Of a stretch of DNA of 64,000 bases, positions 1 to 8,458 are shown one piece after another (position 1 is the first letter of the stretch; each line of letters opens with the position of its first letter). The stretch lies in NCBI GenBank assembly GCA_002375495.1, contig DFLU01000014.1:62001-126000 (forward strand), read 5' to 3'. The DNA comes from Flavobacteriaceae bacterium UBA3611. GTDB lineage: Bacteria > Bacteroidota > Bacteroidia > Flavobacteriales > Flavobacteriaceae. The notes beneath the pieces were generated by a model. It searched no databases, was not told the origin of the DNA, and worked only from the letters and a program-made list of their open reading frames with translations. The translations under genes and the position numbers were made by a program.

Positions 1-664
1 GTTCTCCCGTATCTACCACAAATCGGTTATCGGTAGGCTTTAAGCCATTAAACTGAAATGAGAGTCCGTAACGAAACCGCAGCCAATTGCTTTCTTCGAA
101 CACGCGTGTACTCCATGCCAATCCTAATTCTGCGTATCGGCTCCCGCCAATTTTATAAGGCGAATCGTCTAATCCCTGTCCGTCTATTATGGCATTGTTG
201 AGTCCGAATGAAAACACCAGTTCTGAAGTAGTTCTACGGTCGTATTTTGGTGTTCTTACTTTTCTATTTTGAACCTTAATCCCCCAAATACGGTCGTTGT
301 CTAAATCTTTTTGACCCATTCCTAAAACTATTCTAGTACCTTGATTTTTCTCCTCTAAGGTTCCATTTCGTTCCAATAGTGCCATTTTATTATTAATTAT
401 CGCTACTCGGTTTTCAATATTGAGCGCTCTTATCTCTGCCGCTTCTTGCTTTTTGTTAGCGGCTTCTTCTGCTGTGAGTGTACCATTTTCGAGTTGCAGA
501 TTAATCGTTGCCACTTCTTTTTTAAGTGCTTCCTTTTCTTCGTTTACGACTTCGGTTTTGGCCTTTTCCAAGGTTTCTTTCATGGTAAGTTCTTCTTGAG
601 CGATACCCAAAGTAGATGCTAGTATAATTAAAACCAGCGCTGTACATAAATTAATTGTTTTCAT
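1..664 (-). CDS. Outer-membrane beta-barrel protein, C-terminus beyond window
   Basis: Partial gene: the ATG is at 664 and the frame stays open to the left edge, giving about 221 residues. Residues 1-22 are a signal peptide ending in GIAQ. They are followed by a charged, Lys/Glu-rich segment (about 24-100) likely to form a coiled coil. After that come alternating polar/aromatic strands such as RIVLGMGQKD and LRFRYGLSFQF, typical of an outer-membrane beta-barrel. It lies 130 bp downstream of the anti-sigma gene on the same strand, in the arrangement sigma factor, anti-sigma, outer-membrane protein, so it may be a target or sensor of that sigma system. That role is inferred from position only. 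The exact family is not recognised. Confidence 0.7.
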   Translation of the reverse strand, partial: MKTINLCTALVLIILASTLGIAQEELTMKETLEKAKTEVVNEEKEALKKEVATINLQLENGTLTAEEAANKKQEAAEIRALNIENRVAIINNKMALLERNGTLEEKNQGTRIVLGMGQKDLDNDRIWGIKVQNRKVRTPKYDRRTTSELVFSFGLNNAIIDGQGLDDSPYKIGGSRYAELGLAWSTRVFEESNWLRFRYGLSFQFNGLKPTDNRFVVDTGE

Positions 665-741
665 AATTGTTCGTGTTTTTAGTGTCCGAATTAGGGACGG
701 TGATTGATGAATACCCCTTCCGATTCCGCTGTGCGGAACCA

Positions 742-765
742 CCTTCCCCCTAAAAAAGGGGAAGG
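742..765. repeat. Short intergenic palindrome (8-bp stem)
   Basis: CCTTCCCC and GGGGAAGG form a perfect 8-bp stem around an A-rich 8-base loop, between the anti-sigma gene and the downstream membrane protein. It could be a dispersed palindromic repeat or could stabilise or attenuate the polycistronic message. No T-run follows on the minus strand, so it is not a clear terminator. Confidence 0.5.
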
Positions 766-794
766 AAATAAAGAGAATGTTTTAATAGAATTTG

Positions 795-1589
795 TTAGTT
801 GTTCCGTTCTACCACGGCGGTACGTATTTTATTGAAACCTTCGCCCAAGGCATCAAACACCTTGTCTCTAAAACTTCGTTCCAATTCGGTCTCTACATCC
901 TCTAAAAGACTGGCCGGGTCTATTTTAGTGGTTGCTTGATCGAGCAGCCGTTGGTTCGAAATTTCGCGTTGGGCTTTCACTAAGAGTGTTTCAATTTCTT
1001 CTGCTGAAATAGCGGTGCTTTCGCCTTGCATATGTTTCACCTTTGCTACTACTTCGTCAATTTTGGCGTCTATAAAATCGACTTTCAACTCTTTTTTGAT
1101 AAATGACTCTTGTTTTAGCTCGGTATTTTTAACAGTTGCAACTTCTGTGTTTTTTGTTGTTTTCTGAAGATTATTCTCTTCAGAGGAATTTTCAGCAGTA
1201 GGGGTTTTAGTTACCGCAATGTCACGTTTTGTTTCAGGCTGTGTGTTGTTTTGCTTTTTTTCTTCGGAAATGGTCACATCTTCAACTGCGATTGTTGTTT
1301 CGGTTGTAGGCACTTCGGAAATTTTAGGTTCAACAACATCTGAACTCTCTGTGTTTTGAAGGTCTTCAGAAACGATTTCATTAGAAGGTGTTGAAGTCTG
1401 GTTTATTAGGAAAGACCCTACTACCAAAATAGCTACCAAGCTGGCTGCGATGGCATACCAAAGTGTCTTGTTACTGCTTTTTTCCGGACCCAATTGCGAT
1501 TCTAATTTGCTCCAGGCCGCTGCCGATGGCTGCAACTCGCGCTCTTCGAGCTGGGTTCTGATATGTTCTTCAAATTTATTGGGTTCCAT
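795..1589 (-). CDS. Membrane-bound anti-sigma factor (predicted)
   Basis: 264 residues. The N-terminal 40 residues are cytoplasmic and amphipathic, with the F-x(2)-HI-R-x(2)-LE...P...W-x-LE-x-L pattern of Bacteroidota anti-sigma factors. One membrane helix follows at about 42-63, then a long Thr/Glu/Lys-rich periplasmic tail with helical heptads. The start overlaps the end of the ECF sigma gene by 14 bp, so the two are translationally coupled. The expected role is to hold that sigma factor at the inner membrane until a signal arrives. Sequence similarity is low, as is usual for this class, so the assignment rests on topology and on the gene pair. Confidence 0.7.
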   Translation of the reverse strand: MEPNKFEEHIRTQLEERELQPSAAAWSKLESQLGPEKSSNKTLWYAIAASLVAILVVGSFLINQTSTPSNEIVSEDLQNTESSDVVEPKISEVPTTETTIAVEDVTISEEKKQNNTQPETKRDIAVTKTPTAENSSEENNLQKTTKNTEVATVKNTELKQESFIKKELKVDFIDAKIDEVVAKVKHMQGESTAISAEEIETLLVKAQREISNQRLLDQATTKIDPASLLEDVETELERSFRDKVFDALGEGFNKIRTAVVERNN

Positions 1590-2142
1590 AGCTGGTATTA
1601 TTTTGTTTGTTCACTAATTGTTGAAGCATTTTGCGCGCTTTTGAAAGTTGTGATTTTGAGGTGCCTTCAGAAATCTGTAATAGCTCTGCAATTTCACTGT
1701 GTTTATACCCTTCAACCGCATAGAGCACAAAAACTGCTTTATAGCCTTCGGGCAATGCATCGATTAGCTTTTGGATATCTGCTACTTCGAGCGTGTTTGG
1801 AAATTCGCTTGCATAATTCAGTGAATTTTCGATCACCGATTCATCTTGAAAAAACAATTTCTTTTGCTTTCTGAGTTCGCTTATAGATTGATTCACCATG
1901 ATACGGCGTATCCAACCTTCAAAACTTCCAGAACCTTCGTACGATGCTAGATGTGTAAATACTTTTAAGAATCCGCTGAGCATTACTTCCTCGGCCAAAT
2001 CATTATTTTTTACATACTGCCTACAAACGCTCATCATTTTAGGAGCAAACAATTGGTACAACTCGTGTTGTGCTTTTCGGTTTCCCTTTTTGGCCTTTGC
2101 AATAAGGCGGTCGTAGTTTTTATGTAAGGATATAAGTTTCAC
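1576..2142 (-). CDS. ECF-type RNA polymerase sigma-70 factor
   Basis: 188 residues. Region 2 spans about residues 25-95 (AQHELYQLFAPKMMSVCRQY, SFEGWIRRIMVN) and region 4 about 125-175, with the helix-turn-helix HSEIAELLQISEGTSKSQLS. This is the domain layout of an extracytoplasmic-function sigma factor, which directs RNA polymerase to a small regulon. The start codon is GTG at 2142: the residues KLISLHK that follow match the usual beginning of this flavobacterial subfamily, and no ATG is available. First gene of a unit with the anti-sigma and outer-membrane genes downstream. A near-consensus CATATTTG lies directly against the start. Confidence 0.9.
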   Translation of the reverse strand: MKLISLHKNYDRLIAKAKKGNRKAQHELYQLFAPKMMSVCRQYVKNNDLAEEVMLSGFLKVFTHLASYEGSGSFEGWIRRIMVNQSISELRKQKKLFFQDESVIENSLNYASEFPNTLEVADIQKLIDALPEGYKAVFVLYAVEGYKHSEIAELLQISEGTSKSQLSKARKMLQQLVNKQNNTSYGTQ

Positions 2143-2338
2143 AAATATGCTTCGCTAGTTGCTTCATTTTAATAGACGCAAGTTTTTAAAAAAGGGTTGC
2201 CTGGGGGTTGAAAAAAGTTTTTTTGCTGGAAATTGTGTAATGTAAACGATGGTGCCTATGCGCATGAGTCATTGTTAATTAGTTATTCAGCACTGCTTAA
2301 TGCTCACAGTTCACTTCTCACTTCTCACTGCCCCAAAG

Positions 2339-3316
2339 CTATTTTTTCCGATCAATCACATAATTTACCATCAGCACAAGGGATTCTTTATATGGAGAGT
2401 TAGGATATTTTTCTAACAGCGCCAATGCCTTTTGTTGGTATGATTTCATTTTTGTAGTGGCGTATGCGAGCCCGCCCGCTTCTTTTACAAAACCAATCAC
2501 TTCCTTCACCCGTTTTTTATCTCGGTTGTGATTTTTTACCGAATTAATGAGCCACTTCTTTTTTTCCGAAGAACAATTGTTAAGCGCATAGATAAGCGGA
2601 AGGGTCATTTTTTGTTCCTTGATATCGATACCAGTTGGTTTTCCAATTTTCTCGTCACCATAATCAAAAAGGTCATCTTTTATTTGAAAGGCAAGTCCGA
2701 TTAGCTCCCCGAATTGTCTTAAATTCTCAACTTCATCTTCATTGGCATGCACTGCTTTTGCCCCCATTGCGCAACAGGCAGCAATTAATGTAGCTGTTTT
2801 CTGCCGAATGATTTCAAAATATACCGCTTCGGTAATATCTAGCTTTCGGGCCTTTTCAATTTGCAATAATTCACCCTCACTCATTTCACGTACCGCTACT
2901 GAAATAATCTTCAATAAATCGAAATCGTCATTATCGATGCACAGCAGCAAGCCTTTAGACAACAGGAAGTCACCCACCAGGACAGCAATTTTGTTTTTCC
3001 ATAGCGCATTCAGCGAGAAGAATCCGCGCCTTCGGTTGCTATCGTCTACCACATCATCATGAACCAAGGTAGCCGTATGGATAAGCTCTATCACAGAAGC
3101 ACCGCGATAGGTACGCTCGTTCATGTCGCCTTCATTGCACATTTTAGCAATTAAGAAGATAAACATAGGGCGCATTTGCTTGCCCTTCCGGTTTACCACA
3201 TAATGTGTAATTCGGTTTAATAGCGCCACTTTGGAAGACATTGCATTCGAGAATTTTTGTTCGAAATGGTCCATTTCGAATGCAATTGGTTCTTTAATAC
3301 GTGAAACTATCTTCAT
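2339..3316 (-). CDS. ispB: Polyprenyl diphosphate synthase (IspB/octaprenyl-type)
   Basis: 325 residues, all-trans isoprenyl diphosphate synthase. It condenses isopentenyl diphosphate units onto an allylic primer to make the side chain of menaquinone or related lipids. The first aspartate-rich motif is HDDVVDD (residues 86-92) and the second is DDLFD (214-218) within QIKDDLFDYGDEKIGKPTG; both bind Mg-diphosphate. The length is normal. GKQMRP (45-50) matches the conserved GGKxxRP motif except that Arg replaces the first Gly. Chain length cannot be read reliably by eye, so the symbol is by family. Transcribed alone, divergent from the secreted protein at 3417. Confidence 0.9.
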   Translation of the reverse strand: MKIVSRIKEPIAFEMDHFEQKFSNAMSSKVALLNRITHYVVNRKGKQMRPMFIFLIAKMCNEGDMNERTYRGASVIELIHTATLVHDDVVDDSNRRRGFFSLNALWKNKIAVLVGDFLLSKGLLLCIDNDDFDLLKIISVAVREMSEGELLQIEKARKLDITEAVYFEIIRQKTATLIAACCAMGAKAVHANEDEVENLRQFGELIGLAFQIKDDLFDYGDEKIGKPTGIDIKEQKMTLPLIYALNNCSSEKKKWLINSVKNHNRDKKRVKEVIGFVKEAGGLAYATTKMKSYQQKALALLEKYPNSPYKESLVLMVNYVIDRKK

Positions 3317-3323
3317 ATTGTGC

Positions 3324-3331
3324 CAAAAATA
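3324..3331 (-). promoter_or_regulatory. -7 box (TATTTTTG) of the polyprenyl synthase gene
   Basis: The minus strand reads TATTTTTG, a full match to TAnnTTTG, only seven bases before the ATG at 3316. The leader would be absent or very short. Confidence 0.5.
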
Positions 3332-3375
3332 AAGGTAAAACGTTAAAGTTTACTTTTATAATGCGTGTTTTTTAT

Positions 3376-3383
3376 TATATTTG
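3376..3383 (+). promoter_or_regulatory. -7 box (TATATTTG) of the T9SS protein gene at 3417
   Basis: TATATTTG matches the Bacteroidota TAnnTTTG consensus and leaves a leader of about 30 bases. The -33 region around 3354 is T-rich but lacks a clean TTG. Confidence 0.55.
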
Positions 3384-3416
3384 AAGCATTATTAATATTC
3401 TATTTAAAACATAATT

Positions 3417-4280
3417 ATGAAAAAAATTACATTATTATTTGCTGCTGTACTTGCATCTATGGCTATGACAGCGCAAACTACTGAGATTTCTGAAGGCTTT
3501 GAGGACGTTGCCGGTTTATCTGGTTACGACTTCGTAAACGTAGGGGACGCTCCAGGAACTAACACATGGGGACAACCTGACGGAACTGTTTTCGAATCAT
3601 TTGACGGTGACCCAGGTCATTATGTTGCTAATAACTTTAACTCTACTGGAGGTTCTGTTATTAATGACTTTATGATTTTACCAGCTTTCACTTTAAATAA
3701 TGGTGACTACATGACATTTTACACTAGAACTGTAGATGCAAGTGGATTCCCAGACAGATTGGAAGTACGTATCAACCCTGACGGGAGTGAAGTATTCCCA
3801 GTAGACGAAACTGACGTAGGATCTTGGACTCAGTTATTAACTGAAATCAACCCTGCACTTGACAACGGTGGATACCCAGAAGACTGGACTCAGTTCACTT
3901 CTACTATCACAGACCTTACTGGTCCTACTGATATCCGTTTTGCATTCCGTTACTGGGTAACTGATGCAGGTCCTTCTGGAGCTAACTCTAACTTTATCGG
4001 TATTGACCGTGTAGAAGTTATCTCTGGTGTATTAGGAGTTGACACTCAGGTATTCTCTAACTTCAACTACTACGTAGATGCTAACAATCGTTTGAACATC
4101 ACCAATGGTGTTGCTATGGACAATGTTGCACTTTACAATGTATTAGGACAAGAGATCATGAACAGAGCAATCTCTACTACTAATGAAGTTGTAGACATGG
4201 CTTCATTAACTTCTGGAGTTTACATGGTAAGAGTTCAGATTGGTGGAAGCAGCCAAACTTTCAAAGTTGTAAAGAAATAA
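3417..4280 (+). CDS. Secreted adhesin-like protein with T9SS sorting domain
   Basis: 287 residues. The signal peptide is residues 1-19 (ending MTAQ). The central part, about 22-200, begins ISEGFEDV and resembles the 'choice-of-anchor J'/cleaved-adhesin beta-sandwich, which starts with a similar E-x-F-E motif. The C-terminus, about 205-287, is a type A Por sorting domain (VALYNVLGQEIMNR, LTSGVYMVRVQ, ending FKVVKK). The protein should therefore pass the outer membrane by T9SS, be trimmed by PorU and be released or anchored at the surface. Regular use of a few preferred codons suggests strong expression. It has its own promoter and a strong terminator, so it is monocistronic. The ligand is unknown. 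Confidence 0.8.
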   Translation: MKKITLLFAAVLASMAMTAQTTEISEGFEDVAGLSGYDFVNVGDAPGTNTWGQPDGTVFESFDGDPGHYVANNFNSTGGSVINDFMILPAFTLNNGDYMTFYTRTVDASGFPDRLEVRINPDGSEVFPVDETDVGSWTQLLTEINPALDNGGYPEDWTQFTSTITDLTGPTDIRFAFRYWVTDAGPSGANSNFIGIDRVEVISGVLGVDTQVFSNFNYYVDANNRLNITNGVAMDNVALYNVLGQEIMNRAISTTNEVVDMASLTSGVYMVRVQIGGSSQTFKVVKK

Positions 4281-4300
4281 TTTGATACAATTTTATATCA

Positions 4301-4332
4301 AAAGAGCGACCCAAGGGTCGCTCTTTTTTTTT
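4301..4332. terminator. Bidirectional intrinsic terminator
   Basis: AAAGAGCGACCC and GGGTCGCTCTTT form a perfect 12-bp stem (4301-4312 with 4315-4326) followed by Ts to 4332. On the opposite strand the stem ends in its own AAA/TTT. It sits between convergent genes and can serve both, most clearly the plus-strand gene. Confidence 0.9.
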
Positions 4333-4345
4333 GCATATCTTTTTT

Positions 4346-5389
4346 CTAAGACTTGTTTGCTAATTGTCCACAAGCTGCATCTATATCTTTCCCGCGACTT
4401 CTTCGTACCGTAACCGGAATATGATTGCGTTCTAATTCTGAAATATACGCATCAAGCGCTTCGTTAGTTGCCTGCTGAAAGTCACCATCATCAATCGGGT
4501 TGTATTCAATGATGTTCACCTTACAGGGTACATACCCACAAAATCGTACTAGTGCATCTATATCATGTGGAGCGTCGTTGATTCCCTTCCAAACTACATA
4601 CTCGTAGGTAATCTTTTTCTTAGTGATACTGTACCAATACTCCAACGACTCCTGTAAGTCTTCAAGCGTAAAGCTTTTGGCAAAGGGCATAATTTGTTCT
4701 CTCGTTTCTTGGATAGCACTGTGAAGTGAAACAGCCAAGTTAAATTTTACACCATCATCTGCGAGTTTCTTAATCATTTTGGGCACTCCAGAAGTTGAAA
4801 GTGTAATTCGCTTTGGCGACATGCCCAAGCCTTCGTCTGAAGTAATCTTATCGATAGAGGCCAATACATTTTTGTAATTCATTAAGGGTTCACCCATACC
4901 CATGAACACAATATTAGACAAGGGTCGATCGTGATACAGCATACTTTCGCGATGTATAGCAACTACTTGGTCGTATATTTCATCTGGATTTAAATTACGC
5001 ATACGCTTGAGGCGTGCTGTAGCGCAAAATTTACAATCTAAACTGCAACCAACTTGAGAAGACACACAAGCAGTAGTTCTTTTTTTAGTAGGGATAAGTA
5101 CCGACTCCACGATGAGCCCATCGTGTAACTTAACGGCATTCTTAATGGTTCCGTCATTACTCTTTTGGAGGCTATCTACCTCGATATGATTAATAACGAA
5201 AGTTTCTTTTAACAGCTCACGGGTTTCTTTGGAAATATTAGACATATCATCAAAATTATGACTGCCTTTACTCCATAGCCACTCATAAATTTGATTACCG
5301 CGAAATGGCTGTTGGCCAATTTCAGTAAAAAAATTACGTAGTTCTTCTTTTGTAAGTGCGCGAATATCTCTTTTTCCTTCCTGCTTCAT
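4346..5389 (-). CDS. rlmN: 23S rRNA (adenine2503-C2)/tRNA adenine37 methyltransferase RlmN
   Basis: 347 residues, radical-SAM enzyme that methylates C2 of A2503 in 23S rRNA and A37 in some tRNAs. The CxxxCxxC iron-sulfur motif is C115-C119-C122 (GCSLDCKFCATARL). The C-terminal cysteine that forms the methyl-transfer intermediate is C340 in DAACGQLA. NIVFMGMGEPLMNY is the SAM-binding GEP motif. Length is normal for the family and all key residues are present. The -7 box lies only four bases ahead of the ATG. Convergent with the secreted protein gene across a shared terminator. Confidence 0.97.
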   Translation of the reverse strand: MKQEGKRDIRALTKEELRNFFTEIGQQPFRGNQIYEWLWSKGSHNFDDMSNISKETRELLKETFVINHIEVDSLQKSNDGTIKNAVKLHDGLIVESVLIPTKKRTTACVSSQVGCSLDCKFCATARLKRMRNLNPDEIYDQVVAIHRESMLYHDRPLSNIVFMGMGEPLMNYKNVLASIDKITSDEGLGMSPKRITLSTSGVPKMIKKLADDGVKFNLAVSLHSAIQETREQIMPFAKSFTLEDLQESLEYWYSITKKKITYEYVVWKGINDAPHDIDALVRFCGYVPCKVNIIEYNPIDDGDFQQATNEALDAYISELERNHIPVTVRRSRGKDIDAACGQLANKS

Positions 5390-5393
5390 ACTG

Positions 5394-5401
5394 CAAAAAT
5401 A
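5394..5401 (-). promoter_or_regulatory. -7 box of rlmN, four bases from the ATG
   Basis: The minus strand reads TATTTTTG, then four bases, then the rlmN ATG (5389). With this spacing transcription would begin at or beside the start codon (leaderless mRNA). No TTG is seen at the -33 position. Confidence 0.5.
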
Positions 5402-5459
5402 CTATAAATGAAAGGAATGAGCGCGACGGATTGAAGTAGAGTGAACGTTACTAATTTCA

Positions 5460-7145
5460 TTAATGGTTCACTACAATACGCTTCATGATAGAATTGTTAC
5501 TGTCTTGGTCTACGAGATGAAGAAAGTATACCCCTTCTGCCATTGAAGAAACAGAGATGGTATTCATTGTTGCATTTAACGACCCCCCACTAATCTGCTT
5601 CCCAACCACATCATACAGCGTAAAGGTAAGTTCAGGATATTTGCTATTCATCACGGTAATCGTGGTAGTGGCCGGATTGGGATAAACTTGTAAATCGCCC
5701 ACTATTTCTACCTCCGTAACATTTAACAAGTTGGTCAACGTACCGATACTTGAGATTCCTGTATCTAGTGGGTCTAACCAATCGCGTAATCGGGTATTTG
5801 GGGTAGTTCCTGCATTCCATGAGACTCCAAATCTGCCGTATATATCATATTCATTGTTATTCTGGGTGCCATCACAAAAAGATAAGCCAGCATATAACTG
5901 ACCAATAACATGTCCCTTCTGATCGAAAAGTGGGGATCCAGACGAGCCACTTTCTGTGGTTCCTAATTCCCAACCATTTCCTGTTCCTTCGCTTAACCCA
6001 CCAACTAACCAAACTTGGGTGCCTTGGGCATTTTCTTTTACCGCACCAGTATTGTCACGGCATATTTTCATGATATCTCCATTGGGATGGTGAATACCTA
6101 CCTCGAAAAATGGCCGTGTATCGCTATTGTCCCAACCTGCAAAGGCGATATCCCAAGAATCGGGAATCTCATTAACCAACTCGACCAACGCAAAATCTGA
6201 CAATGCATTGCTTGCCCTCAGCACAGCACCACTCATTGTGAAATTATTTTGTAAATCTGGTGTATCTTCAACGCTACCACAGACTGGCGCCGGACTTACC
6301 CAATTAAATCGGGCAGACCACAAGTCTGGATTGCTATTATCTAGACAATGGTTTGCAGTAAGTAAATATGGTGTTTTATCGGCTTCTGCATTGTTAAGCA
6401 ACACAGCCGAACAGAGATAACCATTTCCTAAATTAAGAAGTGCCACCGCTTTTTTAAGGTTCTCTTTTAATCCGTCAAAATCTTCTCCTACAGGGCAATT
6501 TACATCGTAGTTGCAATTTCCCGAATCGTTCAGACCGCGGGTATCGTCAACAAATTGTGACACAGGGCCCATTCGGTATCCATGAATAATACTTTCAATT
6601 TCAAGTTTAAAAGGTTGCGCTACTTCCGAAGGTTCAAAATATTCGATCCAAATTTCATCTCCTTCAACATACCAAGAGCCGCTGCGTCGGTTTGGTCTAT
6701 TATCTGCTACCGTGTATTGTTTTGAAATATCTTGTCTATTTCCGCTATACAACTGCAATTTTGAACCAAAAGGCAGAAAAAATTTACTGAAATTCACACT
6801 TAGATTTACTGCATCTTCAGATACAAATGCCAATCGCCAAATCTTATCTCCATTTGGCAGTATGATACGTTCGCCTTGCTCTCTCAGATCAATCGAAATA
6901 GCTTGCTGTATACCATAACGCCAAGGAAGTGACTTATCGAGGTCATTCACGCTATCTTGCTGGCGAATAACTGTAAAATCTATAGGCGGAAGCTCGATCG
7001 GAACAACCGATGTTGCAATGTCGTAACGCCAGCTCACAGGGATAGCCTCTTCGTCTTGGGCAAAACTTGCCAACGAGAGAAAGAGACAACAAAAGAAAAG
7101 TAGTTTTTTATCCAAATTGATATGCGTTAGGCGCCTAATTAACAA
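5460..7145 (-). CDS. Secreted trypsin-like (lysyl endopeptidase-like) protease, T9SS cargo
   Basis: 561 residues. A hydrophobic signal segment (about 13-30, ending ASFAQ) precedes a propeptide region, and the chymotrypsin-fold domain spans about 205-470. The catalytic triad is readable: H266 in LLTANHC, D317 in ALSDFALVEL and S402 in ESGSSGSPLFD. Paired cysteines (CNYDVNC, C245, C267) and the layout resemble Achromobacter lysyl endopeptidase relatives. The last 80 residues (from DLQVYPNPATTTITV) form a type A Por sorting domain, so the enzyme should be exported by T9SS. No ATG is available: TTG at 7145 is the best start. Cleavage specificity cannot be read with confidence. Confidence 0.85.
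   Translation of the reverse strand: MLIRRLTHINLDKKLLFFCCLFLSLASFAQDEEAIPVSWRYDIATSVVPIELPPIDFTVIRQQDSVNDLDKSLPWRYGIQQAISIDLREQGERIILPNGDKIWRLAFVSEDAVNLSVNFSKFFLPFGSKLQLYSGNRQDISKQYTVADNRPNRRSGSWYVEGDEIWIEYFEPSEVAQPFKLEIESIIHGYRMGPVSQFVDDTRGLNDSGNCNYDVNCPVGEDFDGLKENLKKAVALLNLGNGYLCSAVLLNNAEADKTPYLLTANHCLDNSNPDLWSARFNWVSPAPVCGSVEDTPDLQNNFTMSGAVLRASNALSDFALVELVNEIPDSWDIAFAGWDNSDTRPFFEVGIHHPNGDIMKICRDNTGAVKENAQGTQVWLVGGLSEGTGNGWELGTTESGSSGSPLFDQKGHVIGQLYAGLSFCDGTQNNNEYDIYGRFGVSWNAGTTPNTRLRDWLDPLDTGISSIGTLTNLLNVTEVEIVGDLQVYPNPATTTITVMNSKYPELTFTLYDVVGKQISGGSLNATMNTISVSSMAEGVYFLHLVDQDSNNSIMKRIVVNH
7127..7138. repeat. 12-bp perfect palindrome at the protease start
   Basis: TTAGGCGCCTAA lies seven bases inside the protease gene, next to its TTG start. 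It could hold a dimeric regulator or be chance; no second copy was noticed. Confidence 0.35.
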
Positions 7146-7189
7146 TCTAATATAATTGAAAAAAATGATACTATAAAAACAAAACGTCC

Positions 7190-7222
7190 TAAAACAAAAA
7201 ATCCCGACAAAACGCCGGGATT
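7190..7222 (-). terminator. Intrinsic terminator of queA
   Basis: On the minus strand AATCCCG (7222-7216) and CGGGATT (7206-7200) pair around a nine-base loop and are followed by a T-rich stretch. It lies just after the queA stop. Confidence 0.75.
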
Positions 7223-7248
7223 ACTAAGGTTGAATATGTGATGCATTG

Positions 7249-8304
7249 TTAAAGTATCAACATCGCGTCTCCATAGGTATAAAATCGATATTTTTCCTTA
7301 ATTGCTTCGGCATATGCCTCTTTGATAAATTCGTGACCAGCAAAAGCTGACACCATCATCAACAAGGTAGATTTTGGTGTGTGGAAATTGGTCACCATCA
7401 TGTTTGCAATACTGAAATCGTAGGGTGGAAAAATAAATTTATTGGTCCATCCCGCATAATCATTTAAGGTTGCATTTGAAGAAACTGAACTTTCCAAAGC
7501 ACGCATTACCGTGGTCCCAACCGCACAGATACGGCGTTTTTTCTCAATCCCTTCGTTGATGATTTTCACCGCATCTTTTGCGATGGCAATTTCTTCGCTG
7601 TCCATTTTATGTTTCGAAAGGTCCTCCACTTCTACGGGGCTAAAGGTTCCGAGACCTACGTGTAATGTTACTTCAGCAAAATTAACACCTTTAATCTCTA
7701 GGCGTTTTAGCAAATGCTTTGAAAAATGGAGTCCTGCCGTGGGAGCCGCTACAGCACCTTCTTCTTTCGCAAAAATAGTTTGGTATCTATCTGCGTCTTC
7801 AGGCTCTACTTCTCTTTTAATGTACTTCGGAAGTGGTGTTTCGCCCAGTTCGGTTAGTTTACTTCTAAATTCTTCGTACGACCCATCGAACAAAAAACGA
7901 AGGGTACGACCGCGGCTTGTGGTATTGTCTATTACCTCAGCCACCAACGATTCGTCTTCACCAAAGTATAATTTGTTTCCGATACGAATTTTACGTGCAG
8001 GGTCTACCAACACGTCCCAAAGACGGGTTTCCGGATTTAGTTCCCGTAACAAGAATACTTCGATACGCGCTCCTGTTTTTTCTTTGTTTCCGTAAAGTCT
8101 AGCAGGGAATACTTTGGTGTTGTTAAGCACCAAAACATCTTCCTCTTCAAAATAATCGATCAAATCCTTGAACATTTTATGCTCAATGGTTTTTTCTTTC
8201 CGGTTCAATACCATAAGCCGAGCCTCATCTCTGTTAGGAGCAGGGTACTCTGCCAAAAGTTCTTGTGGAAGGTTAAAATTGAAGTTCGAAAGTTTCATTC
8301 CCAT
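7249..8304 (-). CDS. queA: S-adenosylmethionine:tRNA ribosyltransferase-isomerase QueA
   Basis: 351 residues. QueA transfers and isomerises the ribosyl group of SAM onto 7-aminomethyl-7-deazaguanine at tRNA position 34, making epoxyqueuosine. Family landmarks are DEARLMVLNR near the N-terminus, GAVAAPTAGLHFS in the middle, VTLHVGLGTFSPVE, and VTNFHTPKSTLLMMVSAF near the C-terminus. Length is normal. Two ATGs occur at the start (residues 1 and 3) and either may be used. It has a clear promoter at 8333-8364 and its own terminator, so it is transcribed alone. Confidence 0.97.
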   Translation of the reverse strand: MGMKLSNFNFNLPQELLAEYPAPNRDEARLMVLNRKEKTIEHKMFKDLIDYFEEEDVLVLNNTKVFPARLYGNKEKTGARIEVFLLRELNPETRLWDVLVDPARKIRIGNKLYFGEDESLVAEVIDNTTSRGRTLRFLFDGSYEEFRSKLTELGETPLPKYIKREVEPEDADRYQTIFAKEEGAVAAPTAGLHFSKHLLKRLEIKGVNFAEVTLHVGLGTFSPVEVEDLSKHKMDSEEIAIAKDAVKIINEGIEKKRRICAVGTTVMRALESSVSSNATLNDYAGWTNKFIFPPYDFSIANMMVTNFHTPKSTLLMMVSAFAGHEFIKEAYAEAIKEKYRFYTYGDAMLIL

Positions 8305-8332
8305 AACGGTAGCTATTTAATGTAAAAAGCTG

Positions 8333-8364
8333 CAAATATACAACCTCAGCATAGGGGTTGTCAA
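8333..8364 (-). promoter_or_regulatory. Promoter of queA (TTG-N21-TATATTTG)
   Basis: The minus strand shows TTG at 8364-8362, a 21-base spacer and TATATTTG at 8340-8333, fitting the Bacteroidota consensus at both boxes. It leaves a leader of about 25 bases. Confidence 0.65.
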
Positions 8365-8421
8365 GTAAATAGACCATTATTATTAAAGATTTCCTGTTTA
8401 TCTAAGCTTTCTCAGTGATAT

Positions 8422-8433
8422 TATAGATCTATA
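8422..8433. repeat. 12-bp palindrome downstream of aroA
   Basis: TATAGATCTATA lies in the 154-bp gap between the queA promoter and the aroA stop. Function unknown; no T-run follows it. Confidence 0.3.
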
Positions 8434-8458
8434 TAGCCAAAAACCCAACTTTAGGGTA

